Counted from the first letter of the stretch, positions 1 through 9,078 are shown. The stretch is DNA of 9,643 nucleotides from Pseudomonadota bacterium (GCA_021780975.1 JAJXXS010000239.1:1-9643); one strand, 5' to 3'. Program-made: numbers and translations. The notes: generated by a model not told the origin, from the sequence alone.

Positions 1-1772
1 TCGTCGATCTGTTCGGCGTCGATGGTTTCCCATTCGAGCAGGGCGTGCGCCATGCTTTCCACCTTGTCGCGATTGTCCAGCAGTATCTGCTTGGCCAGAC
101 CGTACTGCTTGTCGATGATGCGGCGTATCTCGGCGTCGACCTTCTGCATGGTGGCCTCGCTCACGTTCTTGTGTGTGGTGATCGAGCGACCGAGGAACAC
201 CTCGCCCTCGTTCTCCGCATACACCATGGTTCCCAGCTCGTCGGACATGCCCCACTGGGTGACCATCTTGCGCGCCAGATCAGTGGCCCGCTCGAAGTCG
301 TTGGAAGCACCCGTGGTCATGTGCTTCATGAAGATTTCTTCTGCGACACGTCCGCCGAACAGCACGGCGATCATCTGCAGCAGTTGTTCCTGGTCCATGC
401 TGTAGCGGTCCTCGGTGGGCAGCTGCATGGTCAGGCCCAAGGCGCGTCCGCGCGGGATGATGGTGACCTTGTGCACGGGATCGGTCTTGGAAAGCGAACG
501 CGCGACGATGGCATGCCCGGATTCGTGATAGGCCGTATTGCGCCGCTCTTCCTCCGGCATGACCATGGATTTGCGCTCGGCCCCCATCATGATCTTGTCC
601 TTGGCGCGCTCGAAATCATCCATATCCACCAGGCGCTTGTTGCCGCGGGCGGCGAACAGCGCTGCCTCGTTGACGAGGTTGGCGAGGTCCGCGCCGGAAA
701 ATCCGGGCGTGCCGCGCGCCAGGATGTCGGCCCGCACGTCGGGCGCAATGGGTACCTTGCGCATGTGCACCAGCAAAATCTGCTCGCGGCCGCGGATGTC
801 GGGAAGGTTCACGACCACCTGGCGGTCGAAGCGGCCGGGGCGCAGCAGCGCTGGATCGAGGACGTCAGGACGGTTGGTCGCGGCAATGACGATGACGCCG
901 GAAGTCCCTTCGAAGCCATCCATTTCCACCAGCAGCTGGTTCAAGGTCTGCTCGCGCTCATCGTTGCCTCCGCCCAGGCCCGCACCGCGCTGGCGTCCGA
1001 CGGCATCGATCTCGTCGATGAAGATGATGCAGGGCGCGTGCTTCTTGGCCTGCTCGAACATGTCGCGCACCCGCGCCGCGCCGACGCCGACGAACATCTC
1101 AACGAAATCGGAGCCGGAAATGCTGAAGAAGGGCACCTTGGCTTCGCCGGCGATGGCGCGCGCCAGCAAGGTCTTGCCGGTGCCGGGAGGGCCCACCATC
1201 AGCACCCCGCGCGGGATGCGGCCGCCCAGTTTCTGAAACTTGGATGGATCCTTGAGGAAGTCGACCAGTTCGGCCACGTCTTCCTTGGCCTCCTCGCAGC
1301 CCGCCACGTCGGCGAAGGTCACCTGGTTGTTGGATTCGTCCAGCATGCGGGCGCGGCTCTTGCCGAAGGAAAAGGCGCCACCGCGCCCGCCGCCCTGCAT
1401 CTGGCGCATGAAGAACACCCAGACGCCGATCAGCAGCAGCATGGGGAACCAGGAGATGAAGATGCTCATCAGGAAGGAGGGCTGCTCTTCCGGCTTGGCA
1501 TCGATCACGACGTTGTTTTTCAGCAAGTCGGACACCATCCAGGGATCGGACGGCGCGTAGGTAGTAAAGGGCTGCTGGGCGCTGGTGACGCCCTTGATGA
1601 CGTTGCCCTCGATCACGACCTTGGCCACCTGGCCCTGATGCACCTCCTCCATGAACTGCGAGTAGGGAATCTGGTTGGAATCCGCATGACGGCTGCTCAA
1701 CTGGTTGAACACCATCATGAGCACCACGGCGATGACCAGCCAGATGGCAACGTTTTTGGCGAGATTGTTCAC
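1..1772 (-). CDS. ftsH: ATP-dependent zinc metalloprotease FtsH (C-terminus cut by window edge)
   Basis: FtsH is a membrane-anchored AAA+ protease that uses ATP to extract and degrade misassembled membrane proteins and some cytosolic regulators. The 590 visible residues read without interruption. There are two membrane segments (about 7-23 and 100-122) flanking a periplasmic domain, then Walker A GPPGTGKT at 194-201, the pore motif FVG at 227-229, Walker B FIDE at 251-254, and the second region of homology with arginine fingers R314 and R317. The zinc site HESGH is at 416-420, and D492 in the GASND motif is the likely third ligand by family comparison. The start is a GTG at 1772, because the N-terminal MNNLAKN reads from there and AGGAG lies 5 bases upstream. 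The frame runs off position 1. Family members are usually about 630-650 residues, so only the variable tail is missing. It lies 43 bases after rlmE and is probably cotranscribed with it. Identity is certain; the start is very likely. Confidence 0.98.
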   Translation of the reverse strand, partial: MNNLAKNVAIWLVIAVVLMMVFNQLSSRHADSNQIPYSQFMEEVHQGQVAKVVIEGNVIKGVTSAQQPFTTYAPSDPWMVSDLLKNNVVIDAKPEEQPSFLMSIFISWFPMLLLIGVWVFFMRQMQGGGRGGAFSFGKSRARMLDESNNQVTFADVAGCEEAKEDVAELVDFLKDPSKFQKLGGRIPRGVLMVGPPGTGKTLLARAIAGEAKVPFFSISGSDFVEMFVGVGAARVRDMFEQAKKHAPCIIFIDEIDAVGRQRGAGLGGGNDEREQTLNQLLVEMDGFEGTSGVIVIAATNRPDVLDPALLRPGRFDRQVVVNLPDIRGREQILLVHMRKVPIAPDVRADILARGTPGFSGADLANLVNEAALFAARGNKRLVDMDDFERAKDKIMMGAERKSMVMPEEERRNTAYHESGHAIVARSLSKTDPVHKVTIIPRGRALGLTMQLPTEDRYSMDQEQLLQMIAVLFGGRVAEEIFMKHMTTGASNDFERATDLARKMVTQWGMSDELGTMVYAENEGEVFLGRSITTHKNVSEATMQKVDAEIRRIIDKQYGLAKQILLDNRDKVESMAHALLEWETIDAEQID

Positions 1773-1777
1773 AATCG

Positions 1778-1782
1778 CTCCT
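1778..1782 (-). promoter_or_regulatory. Shine-Dalgarno site of ftsH
   Basis: On the minus strand this reads AGGAG, followed by the 5-base spacer CGATT and then GTG at 1772-1770. It decides in favour of the GTG start for ftsH. No ATG in this frame gives a full-length N-terminus. Confidence 0.8.
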
Positions 1783-1786
1783 GTTC

Positions 1787-1831
1787 GGGCTCGCGCCCAT
1801 TCAACAACTTTAGACTCATTCTAAATTGAAT
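1787..1831 (-). other. Two abutting hairpins at the rlmE-ftsH junction
   Basis: Read on the minus strand. The first hairpin has two 6-bp helices: ATTCAA (1831-1826) pairs with TTGAAT (1804-1799), and TTTAGA (1825-1820) pairs with TCTAAA (1814-1809). A 4-base bulge separates the helices on one side. The 5-base loop (1819-1815) contains the TGA stop codon of rlmE. Directly after it, GGGC-GCGA-GCCC (1798-1787) forms a 4-bp stem with a GNRA-type tetraloop, ending 4 bases before the AGGAG of ftsH. The pairing is visible by eye. A role in mRNA processing, stability or ftsH translation is inference. There is no T-run after it, so it is not a typical intrinsic terminator. Confidence 0.5.
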
Positions 1832-2466
1832 TCGTCCGTACCGCTACTTTTGCGCAGGCATTTTCCCACCAAGTAGACCTCCCGGCTGCGATCGCGGGAA
1901 GCCTCCGGCTTGATGCCGGAGATGGTTTGGAAGGTCTGGGCCATGGCGGCCCGAAAGGCATCATAACCCTCGCCGTGGAACACCTTGACGACAAAAGCCC
2001 CCTGCTCCTGCAAATGCAGGCGGGCAAAATCGAGCGCCAGTTCCGCCAGGCGGTAGTGGCGCGCCTGATCTGCCGCCGTTATGCCTGACAAATTGGGGGC
2101 CATATCGCTCATTACAAGGTCCGGCTGGCGTTTTTGCAGCAATGCCTCCAATTCCGCCAGCCCCTCCTCCGAAGCAAAATCCGCCTGCAGAAACTCCACG
2201 CCCGGCAAGGGGTCCATGGGCAGCAAGTCGATCGCCACCACCCTGCCCGCAGGCCCGACCCGTTGCCCGGAGACCTGGCTCCAGCCGCCGGGCGCCGCGC
2301 CCAGATCGACGACCACGCTGCCGGAGCGAATCAGGCGCTCGCGGCGCAGGATTTCGATCAGTTTGTAAGCGGCGCGTGAGCGATACCCTTCTTTCTGGGC
2401 CAGCTTCACATAGGGATCCGAGACATGCTGCTGCATCCACGCGCGGCCGGATTTGCTGCGTTTCAT
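1816..2466 (-). CDS. rlmE: 23S rRNA (uridine-2552-2'-O)-methyltransferase RlmE (FtsJ/RrmJ)
   Basis: RlmE uses S-adenosylmethionine to methylate the 2'-OH of U2552 in the A loop of 23S rRNA, a late step in 50S subunit assembly. The protein has 216 residues, close to the 209 of E. coli RlmE, and aligns from its first residues. The SAM-binding motif DLGAAPGGWSQ is at 54-64. The catalytic K-D-K-E tetrad of the RrmJ fold is present as K35, D121, K161 and E196. The N-terminal basic stretch KRSKSGRAW is typical. The last residues, SSGTDEFNLE, form a short extension. The start is ATG at 2466, with no convincing Shine-Dalgarno sequence upstream. It is divergent from yhbY across 44 bases and followed by ftsH, the same local order as in E. 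coli. Confidence 0.97.
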   Translation of the reverse strand: MKRSKSGRAWMQQHVSDPYVKLAQKEGYRSRAAYKLIEILRRERLIRSGSVVVDLGAAPGGWSQVSGQRVGPAGRVVAIDLLPMDPLPGVEFLQADFASEEGLAELEALLQKRQPDLVMSDMAPNLSGITAADQARHYRLAELALDFARLHLQEQGAFVVKVFHGEGYDAFRAAMAQTFQTISGIKPEASRDRSREVYLVGKCLRKSSGTDEFNLE

Positions 2467-2477
2467 GATCTATCGGC

Positions 2478-2483
2478 TAAAAT
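2478..2483 (+). promoter_or_regulatory. Possible -10 element for yhbY
   Basis: The plus strand reads TAAAAT here, 27 bases before the yhbY ATG, in the 44-base gap between the divergent starts of rlmE and yhbY. The only upstream candidate for a -35 box is TTGCTG at 2453-2458, with a long 19-base spacer, inside the rlmE coding region. The -10 match is reasonable but the -35 match is poor. I could not see a convincing promoter for rlmE on the opposite strand. Confidence 0.3.
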
Positions 2484-2510
2484 GGCGCGCTCTTTGAATC
2501 GGCCTTCCAC

Positions 2511-2801
2511 ATGCAGCTCACTCCGGCCCAGCGCCAATATCTGAAGGGTCTCGCCCACGCCCGCCATCCTGTCGTCATCATCGGCGACAAGGGCTTGAGC
2601 CCCGCAGTGGTCCAGGAAGTCGACCGCGCGCTCGCGGCCCATGAACTCATCAAGGTGAAAGCCGCCAGCAGCGACAAAGTCCAGCGCGAAGCATGGCTGC
2701 TTGAGCTTTGCGCGACGCTGAACGCCGCCCCTGTGCAGCACATAGGCAAGATTCTTGTGCTTTACCGCACGGCGGAAAACCCGGCCATCGCCTTGCCCTG
2801 A
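2511..2801 (+). CDS. yhbY: Ribosome assembly RNA-binding protein YhbY (CRM domain)
   Basis: YhbY is a small single-domain CRM (KH/IF3-C-like) RNA-binding protein that associates with pre-50S particles in E. coli. The protein has 96 residues and aligns end to end with the E. coli protein: an N-terminal MQLTPAQRQYLKGLAH block, the loop GDKG at 25-28 (the GxxG position of CRM domains), HELIKVK at 44-50, and the C-terminal QHIGKILVLYR block. It is the only plus-strand gene in the window. It starts 44 bases from rlmE (divergent), and its TGA lies 2 bases from the stop of the convergent DUF4149 gene. The sequence before the ATG (CGGCCTTCCAC) lacks a Shine-Dalgarno motif. The start is supported by homology instead. 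Confidence 0.95.
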   Translation: MQLTPAQRQYLKGLAHARHPVVIIGDKGLSPAVVQEVDRALAAHELIKVKAASSDKVQREAWLLELCATLNAAPVQHIGKILVLYRTAENPAIALP

Positions 2802-2808
2802 CATCAGG
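2797..2808. repeat. Palindrome containing both convergent stop codons
   Basis: The sequence CCTGACATCAGG is an inverted repeat with 5-base arms and a 2-base centre. As RNA it would be a 4-bp stem with a 4-base loop. The TGA of yhbY (2799-2801, plus) and the TGA of the DUF4149 gene (2806-2804, minus) occupy mirror positions in it. No T-run follows on either strand, so at best it is a weak bidirectional terminator. Confidence 0.4.
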
Positions 2809-3259
2809 CCAGTTTGGCGCGCGCCACCAGCCAAAGTCCGATCAGGCTCTGAACCAGGTAGACAACGCTGGAAATGCCGTGCCATGCGGCGAAGCGGCTG
2901 CGGAAGGCGGATTCCATCACTGCCCTTGGCAGCGCCTGCTCCTTGAGGCTTTCCATGATGGGCTGAAAGCCGAAGCGTTGCACCAGAGTCATGGCCAGCA
3001 TCAGCAGTACAGCCCAGAAGAATCCCCCCTTGAGCGCTGCGAAACCTTCCTGCCCGAGGCGGTAGATCAGCAGATAAACACCGGCGATGATGCCGACATA
3101 GGCGATCCACTTGAACAGGGCACCGGCGAGGTTGCCGGCCAGTTCCTTGTCTGCGAGGTGAACGAAGAGAGTGGGCGCGGCGATGTAGCCGATCGCCCAC
3201 AAGCCGCCCACCCAGGCGACGAGCAGAACCGAGGCAAGACCGCTACCAAGAAACTTCAT
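2804..3259 (-). CDS. DUF4149 family integral membrane protein of unknown function
   Basis: This is a 151-residue hydrophobic protein with four predicted membrane segments at about 8-28, 48-66, 79-96 and 127-146. The first helix has the pattern VAWVGGLWAIGYIAAPTLF, which I recognise as the DUF4149 type found next to greA in betaproteobacteria. No catalytic motif is visible and I assign no function. I chose ATG at 3259 (MKFLGSG). A TTG six codons upstream is in frame, but GGGAGG at 3275-3270 lies inside that extension and is suitably placed for the ATG. It follows greA by 44 bases, probably as the last gene of the carAB-greA transcript, and converges on yhbY with stops 2 bases apart. The existence of the gene is secure; its role is unknown. 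Confidence 0.88.
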   Translation of the reverse strand: MKFLGSGLASVLLVAWVGGLWAIGYIAAPTLFVHLADKELAGNLAGALFKWIAYVGIIAGVYLLIYRLGQEGFAALKGGFFWAVLLMLAMTLVQRFGFQPIMESLKEQALPRAVMESAFRSRFAAWHGISSVVYLVQSLIGLWLVARAKLA

Positions 3260-3269
3260 GGCTTTCCCG

Positions 3270-3275
3270 CCTCCC
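3270..3275 (-). promoter_or_regulatory. Shine-Dalgarno site of the DUF4149 gene
   Basis: The minus strand reads GGGAGG, 10 bases before ATG 3259. The spacing is slightly long, but the motif overlaps the alternative TTG codon at 3277, which argues for the ATG start. Confidence 0.6.
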
Positions 3276-3284
3276 AACAGCCGA

Positions 3285-3301
3285 TGGCAGGCTGCCTGCC
3301 A
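3285..3301 (-). repeat. Perfect 7-bp hairpin just after the greA stop
   Basis: On the minus strand TGGCAGG, CAG, CCTGCCA forms a perfect 7-bp GC-rich stem with a 3-base loop, starting 2 bases after the TGA of greA (3306-3304). The following bases, TCGGCTGTTGG, contain no T-run, so it does not look like a complete intrinsic terminator. It could protect the 3' end of an upstream transcript, or attenuate expression of the downstream DUF4149 gene. Confidence 0.5.
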
Positions 3302-3303
3302 GT

Positions 3304-3780
3304 TCAGACATAGCGCACGTCCAGCACTTCGTAGCGGCGCTCGCCGCCAGGCGCTTGCACATGAGCGGTGTCGCCGCTGTACTTGCCGATGAGCGCACGG
3401 GCAATCGGCGAGGACACGGAAATCTTGCCTTCCTTGATATCCGCCTCGTCGTCGCCCACGATCTGATAAGTGACGGTATCGCCGGAATCGGCGTCCTCGA
3501 GTTCAACGGTGGCACCGAACACCACCTTGCCGTCGACGTCGAGTTCCGCCGGATTGATGATCTGTGCATTGGAAAGCTTGGCCTCAAGCTCGGCGATACG
3601 CCCTTCGATGAAGCCCTGCCGTTCCTTGGCGGCGTCGTATTCGGCGTTCTCTGAGAGATCGCCCTGGGCACGCGCCTCGGCGATCGCCTGAATCACGTTA
3701 GGGCGCTGCACGGTCTTGAGATGATGCAGTTCCTGGCGCAGTTTTTCCGCGCCCGTCACGGTGAGGGGTATCTTGCCCAC
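3304..3780 (-). CDS. greA: Transcription elongation factor GreA
   Basis: GreA enters the RNA polymerase secondary channel and stimulates cleavage of backtracked RNA, rescuing stalled complexes. The 158 residues match E. coli GreA in length and colinearity. The N-terminal coiled coil (about 1-75) carries the tip motif GDLSENAEY with D41 and E44, the acidic residues that coordinate the catalytic metal. The C-terminal FKBP-like domain (about 80-158) contains YQIVGDDEAD and the SPIARALIGK block. The start is GTG at 3780, where GKIPLTVTGAEKLR aligns with the E. coli N-terminus. GAGGT lies 5 bases upstream and no in-frame ATG competes. It follows carB by 44 bases and precedes the DUF4149 gene. An AT-rich inverted repeat at the carB end and a GC-rich hairpin after its own stop bracket the gene. 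Confidence 0.97.
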   Translation of the reverse strand: MGKIPLTVTGAEKLRQELHHLKTVQRPNVIQAIAEARAQGDLSENAEYDAAKERQGFIEGRIAELEAKLSNAQIINPAELDVDGKVVFGATVELEDADSGDTVTYQIVGDDEADIKEGKISVSSPIARALIGKYSGDTAHVQAPGGERRYEVLDVRYV

Positions 3781-3785
3781 AATTT

Positions 3786-3790
3786 ACCTC
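3786..3790 (-). promoter_or_regulatory. Shine-Dalgarno site of greA
   Basis: The minus strand reads GAGGT, then 5 bases (AAATT), then GTG at 3780-3778. This supports the GTG start of greA. Confidence 0.7.
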
Positions 3791-3804
3791 GCTGACGAAA
3801 TTTA

Positions 3805-3824
3805 GAAAAAGCTACCCGACTTTT

Positions 3825-3826
<2 letters not shown>
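3805..3826 (-). repeat. AT-rich inverted repeat at the carB-greA junction
   Basis: On the minus strand GAAAAAG, an 8-base loop TCGGGTAG and CTTTTTC form a perfect 7-bp inverted repeat. The repeat overlaps the carB stop codon (3827-3825). The stem is mostly A-T with a T-run in its descending arm, so it resembles a weak terminator or attenuator, or an mRNA processing site between carB and greA. Function is inferred only. Confidence 0.45.
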
Positions 3827-7028
<3,202 letters not shown>

Positions 7029-7033
7029 AGGGC

Positions 7034-8170
7034 TCAGCGTTGCTTGTTGGCGGCCATGAGGGCCACAAAGCGGTCAAAGAGATAGCCGATGTCGTGCGGC
7101 CCGGGACTGGCTTCCGGGTGCCCCTGAAAGCTGAACACCGGTGCGTCGGTGCGCGCCATGCCCTGGAGCGAACCATCGAACAACGACACGTGGGTAGGCT
7201 GCAAATTATCCGGCAGGGTGCCCGCATCGACCGCGAAACCGTGATTCTGGCTGGTGATGGCGACACGGCCGGTTGCCAGATCCTTCACCGGGTGGTTGGC
7301 GCCGTGGTGGCCGAATTTCATCTTTACGGTTTTTGCTCCGCTCGCTAGGGCGAGCAGTTGATGGCCCAGACAGATACCAAATACGGGCACTTTGCGGTCC
7401 ACGAGTTCGCCGATCGCGCTGATGGCATAGCCACACGGGGCCGGATCTCCGGGACCATTGGAGAGCAGCACGCCGTCGGGGGCGGCAGCCATGACTTCAT
7501 GGGCCGTGGTTTTGGCGGGAACGACGGTCACCCTGCAGCCGCGCTCGGCGAGCATGCGCAGGATGTTGAACTTGACGCCATAATCGAATGCCACGACGTG
7601 GAACCGATCGCCTGTACCTTGGCCATAGCCAGCGCCAGGCTTCCATTGCGCTTCGTTCCACTCATATGCGCTCGCGCAGCTGACTTCCTGCGCCAAATCC
7701 ATGCCTGCCAGGCCGGGAAAGGCACGTGCCGCCGCGAGCGCTTCGGCTTCGTCCACTGCGCCGGCCATAAGGCAACCGTTCTGCGCACCCTTTTCGCGCA
7801 GGATGCGGGTCAGGCGGCGCGTATCGATGTCGGCGATGGCCACCACCCCGGCATCGCGTAGATACTGGGATAGGGAACGGTCGGCGCGAAAGTTGGAGTA
7901 GCGCCCGGGAACGTCGCGCACCACCAGGCCTGCCGCGTAAAGGCGCGCCGATTCCACGTCTTCGGCATTGATGCCGTAGTTGCCCACGTGAGGATAAGTC
8001 AGCGTGACGATCTGGCGGAAGTAAGAGGGATCGGTGAGAATTTCCTGATAGCCGGTAAGCGCGGTGTTGAACACCACTTCGCCGGCCGACACCCCGTCGG
8101 CGCCGATGGATGCGCCACGAAACACCGAGCCGTCGGCGAGCGCGAGTAGGGCAGGCTTGACCTCGGGCAA
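7034..8170 (-). CDS. carA: Carbamoyl phosphate synthase, small subunit CarA (glutaminase)
   Basis: CarA hydrolyses glutamine and delivers ammonia to CarB. Numbered from the chosen start (378 residues; E. coli 382), the N-terminal domain spans about 1-150 and the class I glutamine amidotransferase domain about 190-375. The nucleophile C267 is in GICLGHQ, and H351 and E353 are in GHPEASPGPHD, completing the triad. No ATG is available near the N-terminus. TTG at 8170 is preferred because GGAG lies 6 bases upstream. A TTG four codons earlier (8182) would add MESS but has no Shine-Dalgarno motif. The residues common to the family begin at about ALLALADGSVFRG, after either start. A strong promoter and a structured leader lie upstream, and carB follows after 5 bases. 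Identity is certain; the start is moderately sure. Confidence 0.97.
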   Translation of the reverse strand: MPEVKPALLALADGSVFRGASIGADGVSAGEVVFNTALTGYQEILTDPSYFRQIVTLTYPHVGNYGINAEDVESARLYAAGLVVRDVPGRYSNFRADRSLSQYLRDAGVVAIADIDTRRLTRILREKGAQNGCLMAGAVDEAEALAAARAFPGLAGMDLAQEVSCASAYEWNEAQWKPGAGYGQGTGDRFHVVAFDYGVKFNILRMLAERGCRVTVVPAKTTAHEVMAAAPDGVLLSNGPGDPAPCGYAISAIGELVDRKVPVFGICLGHQLLALASGAKTVKMKFGHHGANHPVKDLATGRVAITSQNHGFAVDAGTLPDNLQPTHVSLFDGSLQGMARTDAPVFSFQGHPEASPGPHDIGYLFDRFVALMAANKQR

Positions 8171-8176
8171 GGAAGA

Positions 8177-8180
8177 CTCC
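8177..8180 (-). promoter_or_regulatory. Shine-Dalgarno site of carA
   Basis: The minus strand reads GGAG, then 6 bases (TCTTCC), then TTG at 8170-8168. It lies within the extension that the alternative TTG at 8182 would create, and so favours the shorter protein. Confidence 0.55.
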
Positions 8181-8182
8181 AA

Positions 8183-8234
8183 TCGTTTGGGGCGGACACA
8201 AAACGAAGGCGAGACACCTAGCGTGCACTCGCCT
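8183..8234 (-). other. carAB leader: two back-to-back hairpins
   Basis: Read on the minus strand. Hairpin 1 (8234-8207) has arms AGGCGAG and CTCGCCT, 7 perfect base pairs, with an inner CAC/GTG pairing possible in the 14-base loop. Hairpin 2 (8206-8183) begins at the next base. Its arms are TCGTTT and AAACGA, 6 perfect base pairs with a 12-base loop, and it ends 2 bases before the GGAG of carA. Together they fill almost the whole predicted leader, from a start site near 8240 to the ribosome binding site. No T-run follows either stem. A role in controlling carAB translation or mRNA stability is inference. I do not recognise it as a named riboswitch. Confidence 0.5.
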
Positions 8235-8237
8235 GAT

Positions 8238-8258
8238 TGAGGCCGAATTATAGCCTCA
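8238..8258. repeat. Inverted repeat bracketing the carAB -10 box
   Basis: On the minus strand TGAGGC (8258-8253) and GCCTCA (8243-8238) are perfect 6-base inverted arms around the 9 bases that hold TATAAT. The placement over the -10 box and start site suits a repressor operator. No known regulator motif is recognised, and 6-base arms can arise by chance. Confidence 0.35.
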
Positions 8259-8276
8259 TCACCCCTCTTGCGGCAA
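8247..8276 (-). promoter_or_regulatory. Sigma-70 promoter of carAB
   Basis: On the minus strand a perfect -10 box TATAAT (8252-8247) is preceded by TTGCCG (8276-8271), a 4/6 match to the -35 consensus, with an 18-base spacer. Transcription would start near 8240, about 70 bases before carA. The promoter lies just downstream of the dapB stop and is the best promoter-like sequence in the window. A 6-bp inverted repeat brackets the -10 box. Confidence 0.75.
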
Positions 8277-8293
8277 TCCGGATCGACGCGGAA

Positions 8294-9076
8294 TCAGTTG
8301 AGCGCGAGCACGTCGCGCATGTCGTAAAGGCCGGCGGGACGGCCCTGCAGCCATTTCGCGGCGCGCAGCGCGCCCTGCGCGAAGGTGAGTCGGCTGGAGG
8401 CCTTGTGGGTGAGTTCGATGCGTTCGCCGATACCGGCGAAAAGCACGGTATGGTCGCCCACGATGTCGCCGCCGCGCACGGTGGCGAAGCCTATGGTATC
8501 GGCGCGGCGCTCACCGGTCACACCTTCGCGCCCATAGACGGCGCATTGCCGGAGGTCACGTCCGAGCGCCCCCGCCACCGCCTGGCCCAGCCCCAGCGCG
8601 GTGCCGGACGGAGCATCGACCTTGTGGCGGTGATGGGCCTCGATGATTTCGATGTCGTAGCCATCGGCCAGGGCGCGTGCCGCCAGTTCCGCCAGTTTCA
8701 TGAGCAGGTTCACGCCCACGCTCATGTTTGGCGCAAACACCACCGGCACCCTGCGCGCCGCATCCTCGATGAGGCGTTTCTGCGCCGCATCGAAACCAGT
8801 GGTGCCGAGGACCAGCGCCACCCCCAGAGCCTGGCAAGCGTCGAGATGCCGCAAGGAAGCCTCGGGGCGTGTGAAATCGATCAGCACGTCGGCGCCGCTC
8901 AGGGTTGCCTCGATGTCGGCGCTGGCTTTCACGCCTGCGCCTACCTCCCGGCCCAGCGCATCACTGCCGGCGCGATCCAGGGCGCCGTGGAGGCGGCATA
9001 GGCCATCCTCCCCGATGGCTTCCAGGAGCGCCTGGCCCATGCGCCCCGATACACCGGCGACAACCGTGTTGATCAT
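8294..9076 (-). CDS. dapB: 4-hydroxy-tetrahydrodipicolinate reductase DapB
   Basis: DapB reduces the product of DapA with NAD(P)H to tetrahydrodipicolinate, on the pathway to meso-diaminopimelate and lysine. In the 260-residue protein, the Rossmann motif GVSGRMG is at 8-14, GTTGF at 91-95, and the signature EAHHRHKVDAPSGTA includes the catalytic H148 and K152. The C-terminal ITHKASSR-like and DMRDVL blocks match the family. Two starts are possible: ATG 9076, chosen here, lies 2 bases after the bamE stop. GTG 9082 overlaps that stop as GTGA and would add two residues. An AGG-containing motif (GCAGGCG) upstream suits either. Tight linkage to bamE implies cotranscription. No terminator is visible between its stop and the carAB promoter, so some read-through into carAB is likely. 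Confidence 0.97.
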   Translation of the reverse strand: MINTVVAGVSGRMGQALLEAIGEDGLCRLHGALDRAGSDALGREVGAGVKASADIEATLSGADVLIDFTRPEASLRHLDACQALGVALVLGTTGFDAAQKRLIEDAARRVPVVFAPNMSVGVNLLMKLAELAARALADGYDIEIIEAHHRHKVDAPSGTALGLGQAVAGALGRDLRQCAVYGREGVTGERRADTIGFATVRGGDIVGDHTVLFAGIGERIELTHKASSRLTFAQGALRAAKWLQGRPAGLYDMRDVLALN

Positions 9077-9078
9077 GG

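Noticed and set aside
45..1829. A plus-strand open frame of 594 codons
   Set aside because: It lies antisense to ftsH, whose protein shows every family motif. The translation is His-, Ala- and Gly-rich with no recognisable domain, as expected of a shadow frame in GC-rich DNA.
2467..2510. A heat-shock (sigma-32) promoter for rlmE-ftsH, as in E. coli
   Set aside because: A CCATTT resembling part of the -10 box exists on the minus strand, but no CTTGAAA-like -35 lies 13-17 bases upstream.
3260..3277. TTG at 3277 as the start of the DUF4149 protein
   Set aside because: The Shine-Dalgarno-like GGGAGG lies within this extension, and the added residues GGGKA look non-conserved. ATG 3259 is the better start.
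7662..8228. A minus-strand frame beginning with GTG in the carA leader, considered as a leader peptide
   Set aside because: It is long, overlaps carA out of frame, is Arg-rich and shadow-like, and has no plausible short regulatory peptide or Arg/pyrimidine codon run.
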